Positions 5,695-6,324 of a stretch of 6,324 nt of DNA are shown in pieces. A program made the position numbers and the translations under genes. Origin of the DNA: Nitrospirae bacterium RBG_16_43_11. Lineage in GTDB: Bacteria; Nitrospirota; 9FT-COMBO-42-15; HDB-SIOI813. Positions within the stretch are counted from its first letter, which is position 1; every line of letters starts with the position of its first letter. Below the pieces are notes generated by a model. It was given only the letters and a program-made list of their open reading frames with translations, made no database searches and was not told where the DNA came from. The stretch spans positions 1-6,324 of the forward strand of contig MHEI01000108.1 of assembly GCA_001805165.1 (NCBI GenBank), given 5' to 3'.

Positions 5695-6324
5695 TTGAGT
5701 ATTTCTATTAACTCCTCTACCCCGCTCCTGATCCTGTCCGCAGACTTGAGAAAGGCTTCCTTCTCTTCATCCTCAAATTTTATTTCAATTATTTCCTCAA
5801 TCCCTTTTCTTCCAAGCTTTACCGGCACCCCGACAAATATCCCTTTTGTGCCGTATTCTCCATCCAGATACGCAGCACATGGCATTATCTTTTTCCTGTC
5901 AAGGAGAATAGCCTCCACCATTTCCACAATAGATGCAGCAGGAGCAACATACGCGCTTCCTGTCTTGAGCAATTCAACGATTTCACCGCCTCCAAACTTC
6001 GTGCGCTCCACCATCTTATCAATCTGTGCCTTTGACAACATTTCAGTTATCGGAATCCCCGCAACAGTGGAATATCTTGCCAATGGAACCATGAGGTCTC
6101 CATGGCCGCCAAGAACAAATGCATGGATATTATCTACAGACACATTAAGTTCGGATGAGATGAAACACCTGAAACGTGCTGAGTCAAGCACACCACCCAT
6201 TCCGATTACCCTGTGCTTTGGGAAACCTGCAAAATTGTACGCTACATATGTCATGAGGTCCATAGGATTAGTCACCACAATCAGTATTGCATCCGGAGAC
6301 CGTTTCACTACCTCTGCTGTAACA
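5691..6324 (-). CDS. mdh: Malate dehydrogenase (NAD-dependent, LDH-like), N-terminus outside window
   Basis: This enzyme interconverts malate and oxaloacetate with NAD. The window holds its last 210 residues, in frame from base 6323; about 100 residues including the Rossmann nucleotide-binding motif and the substrate-specificity loop lie beyond the right edge. An in-frame GTG at 6308 is not the real start, because VTAEVVKRSPDAILIVVTNPMD reads through it as continuous conserved sequence. In the visible part, TNPMD, GGVLDSARFR and LGGHGD (71-76) carry the catalytic Asp (D47), the substrate-binding Arg (R50) and the catalytic His (H74), by comparison with lactate dehydrogenase D168, R171 and H195. 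GGHGDLMVPL points to malate rather than lactate dehydrogenase, which usually has GEHGD. The final check, Arg versus Gln in the specificity loop, is off the window. The stop overlaps the fumarase alpha start by 4 bp, placing successive TCA-cycle enzymes in one transcript. Confidence 0.95.
   Translation of the reverse strand, partial: VTAEVVKRSPDAILIVVTNPMDLMTYVAYNFAGFPKHRVIGMGGVLDSARFRCFISSELNVSVDNIHAFVLGGHGDLMVPLARYSTVAGIPITEMLSKAQIDKMVERTKFGGGEIVELLKTGSAYVAPAASIVEMVEAILLDRKKIMPCAAYLDGEYGTKGIFVGVPVKLGRKGIEEIIEIKFEDEEKEAFLKSADRIRSGVEELIEILK

Noticed and set aside
6306..6308. GTG at 6308 as the start of the mdh-like gene
   Set aside because: Conserved malate dehydrogenase sequence continues upstream through it to the window edge, so it is an internal Val codon.
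1..6324. CRISPR array, tRNA/rRNA, insertion sequence or novel defence or mobile system
   Set aside because: Coding density is high with conserved housekeeping genes throughout. No long repeats, RNA-gene signatures or transposase motifs were seen.

Overview
The window is an ordinary, densely coded stretch of a Gram-negative bacterial chromosome. All eight genes lie on the minus strand, so transcription runs from high to low coordinates. LptA, LptB and LptC imply an outer membrane with lipopolysaccharide. The two-subunit, iron-sulfur class I fumarase and sigma-54 fit an anaerobic or microaerophilic lineage such as Nitrospirota or the former Deltaproteobacteria. That placement is a guess from gene content and moderate G+C and cannot be proved here.

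Region 1 (6324 down to 4259) carries central carbon metabolism: the C-terminal two thirds of malate dehydrogenase (mdh, entering from the right edge), then the alpha and beta subunits of class I fumarate hydratase. mdh and the alpha gene overlap by 4 bp (ATGA), and alpha and beta are 35 bp apart. Together they interconvert oxaloacetate, malate and fumarate, in the oxidative or reductive TCA direction.

Region 2 (4258 to 4162) is the only sizeable intergenic gap, 97 bp. It holds a good sigma-70-type promoter candidate with an extended -10 element, pointing into lptC. I saw no convincing terminator for the fumarase genes.

Region 3 (4161 to 1) is the lptC-lptA-lptB-rpoN-rapZ cluster. LptC and LptA form the periplasmic part of the LPS transport bridge and LptB is its cytoplasmic ATPase. 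RpoN is a complete sigma-54. RapZ is a nucleotide- and RNA-binding protein that regulates amino-sugar synthesis in E. coli; it is cut off at the left edge after 288 codons, close to its usual end. Genes overlap or are separated by at most 11 bp, so they are probably cotranscribed. This matches the E. coli kdsC-lptCAB-rpoN-hpf-ptsN-rapZ order, but hpf and ptsN are absent between rpoN and rapZ.

I found no mobile element, CRISPR array, RNA gene, pseudogene or novel system. The points worth a second look are small: an Arg in the RapZ Walker A motif, an extra Cys in a conserved fumarase motif, the compressed rpoN-rapZ junction, and a repeat-rich lptC promoter.
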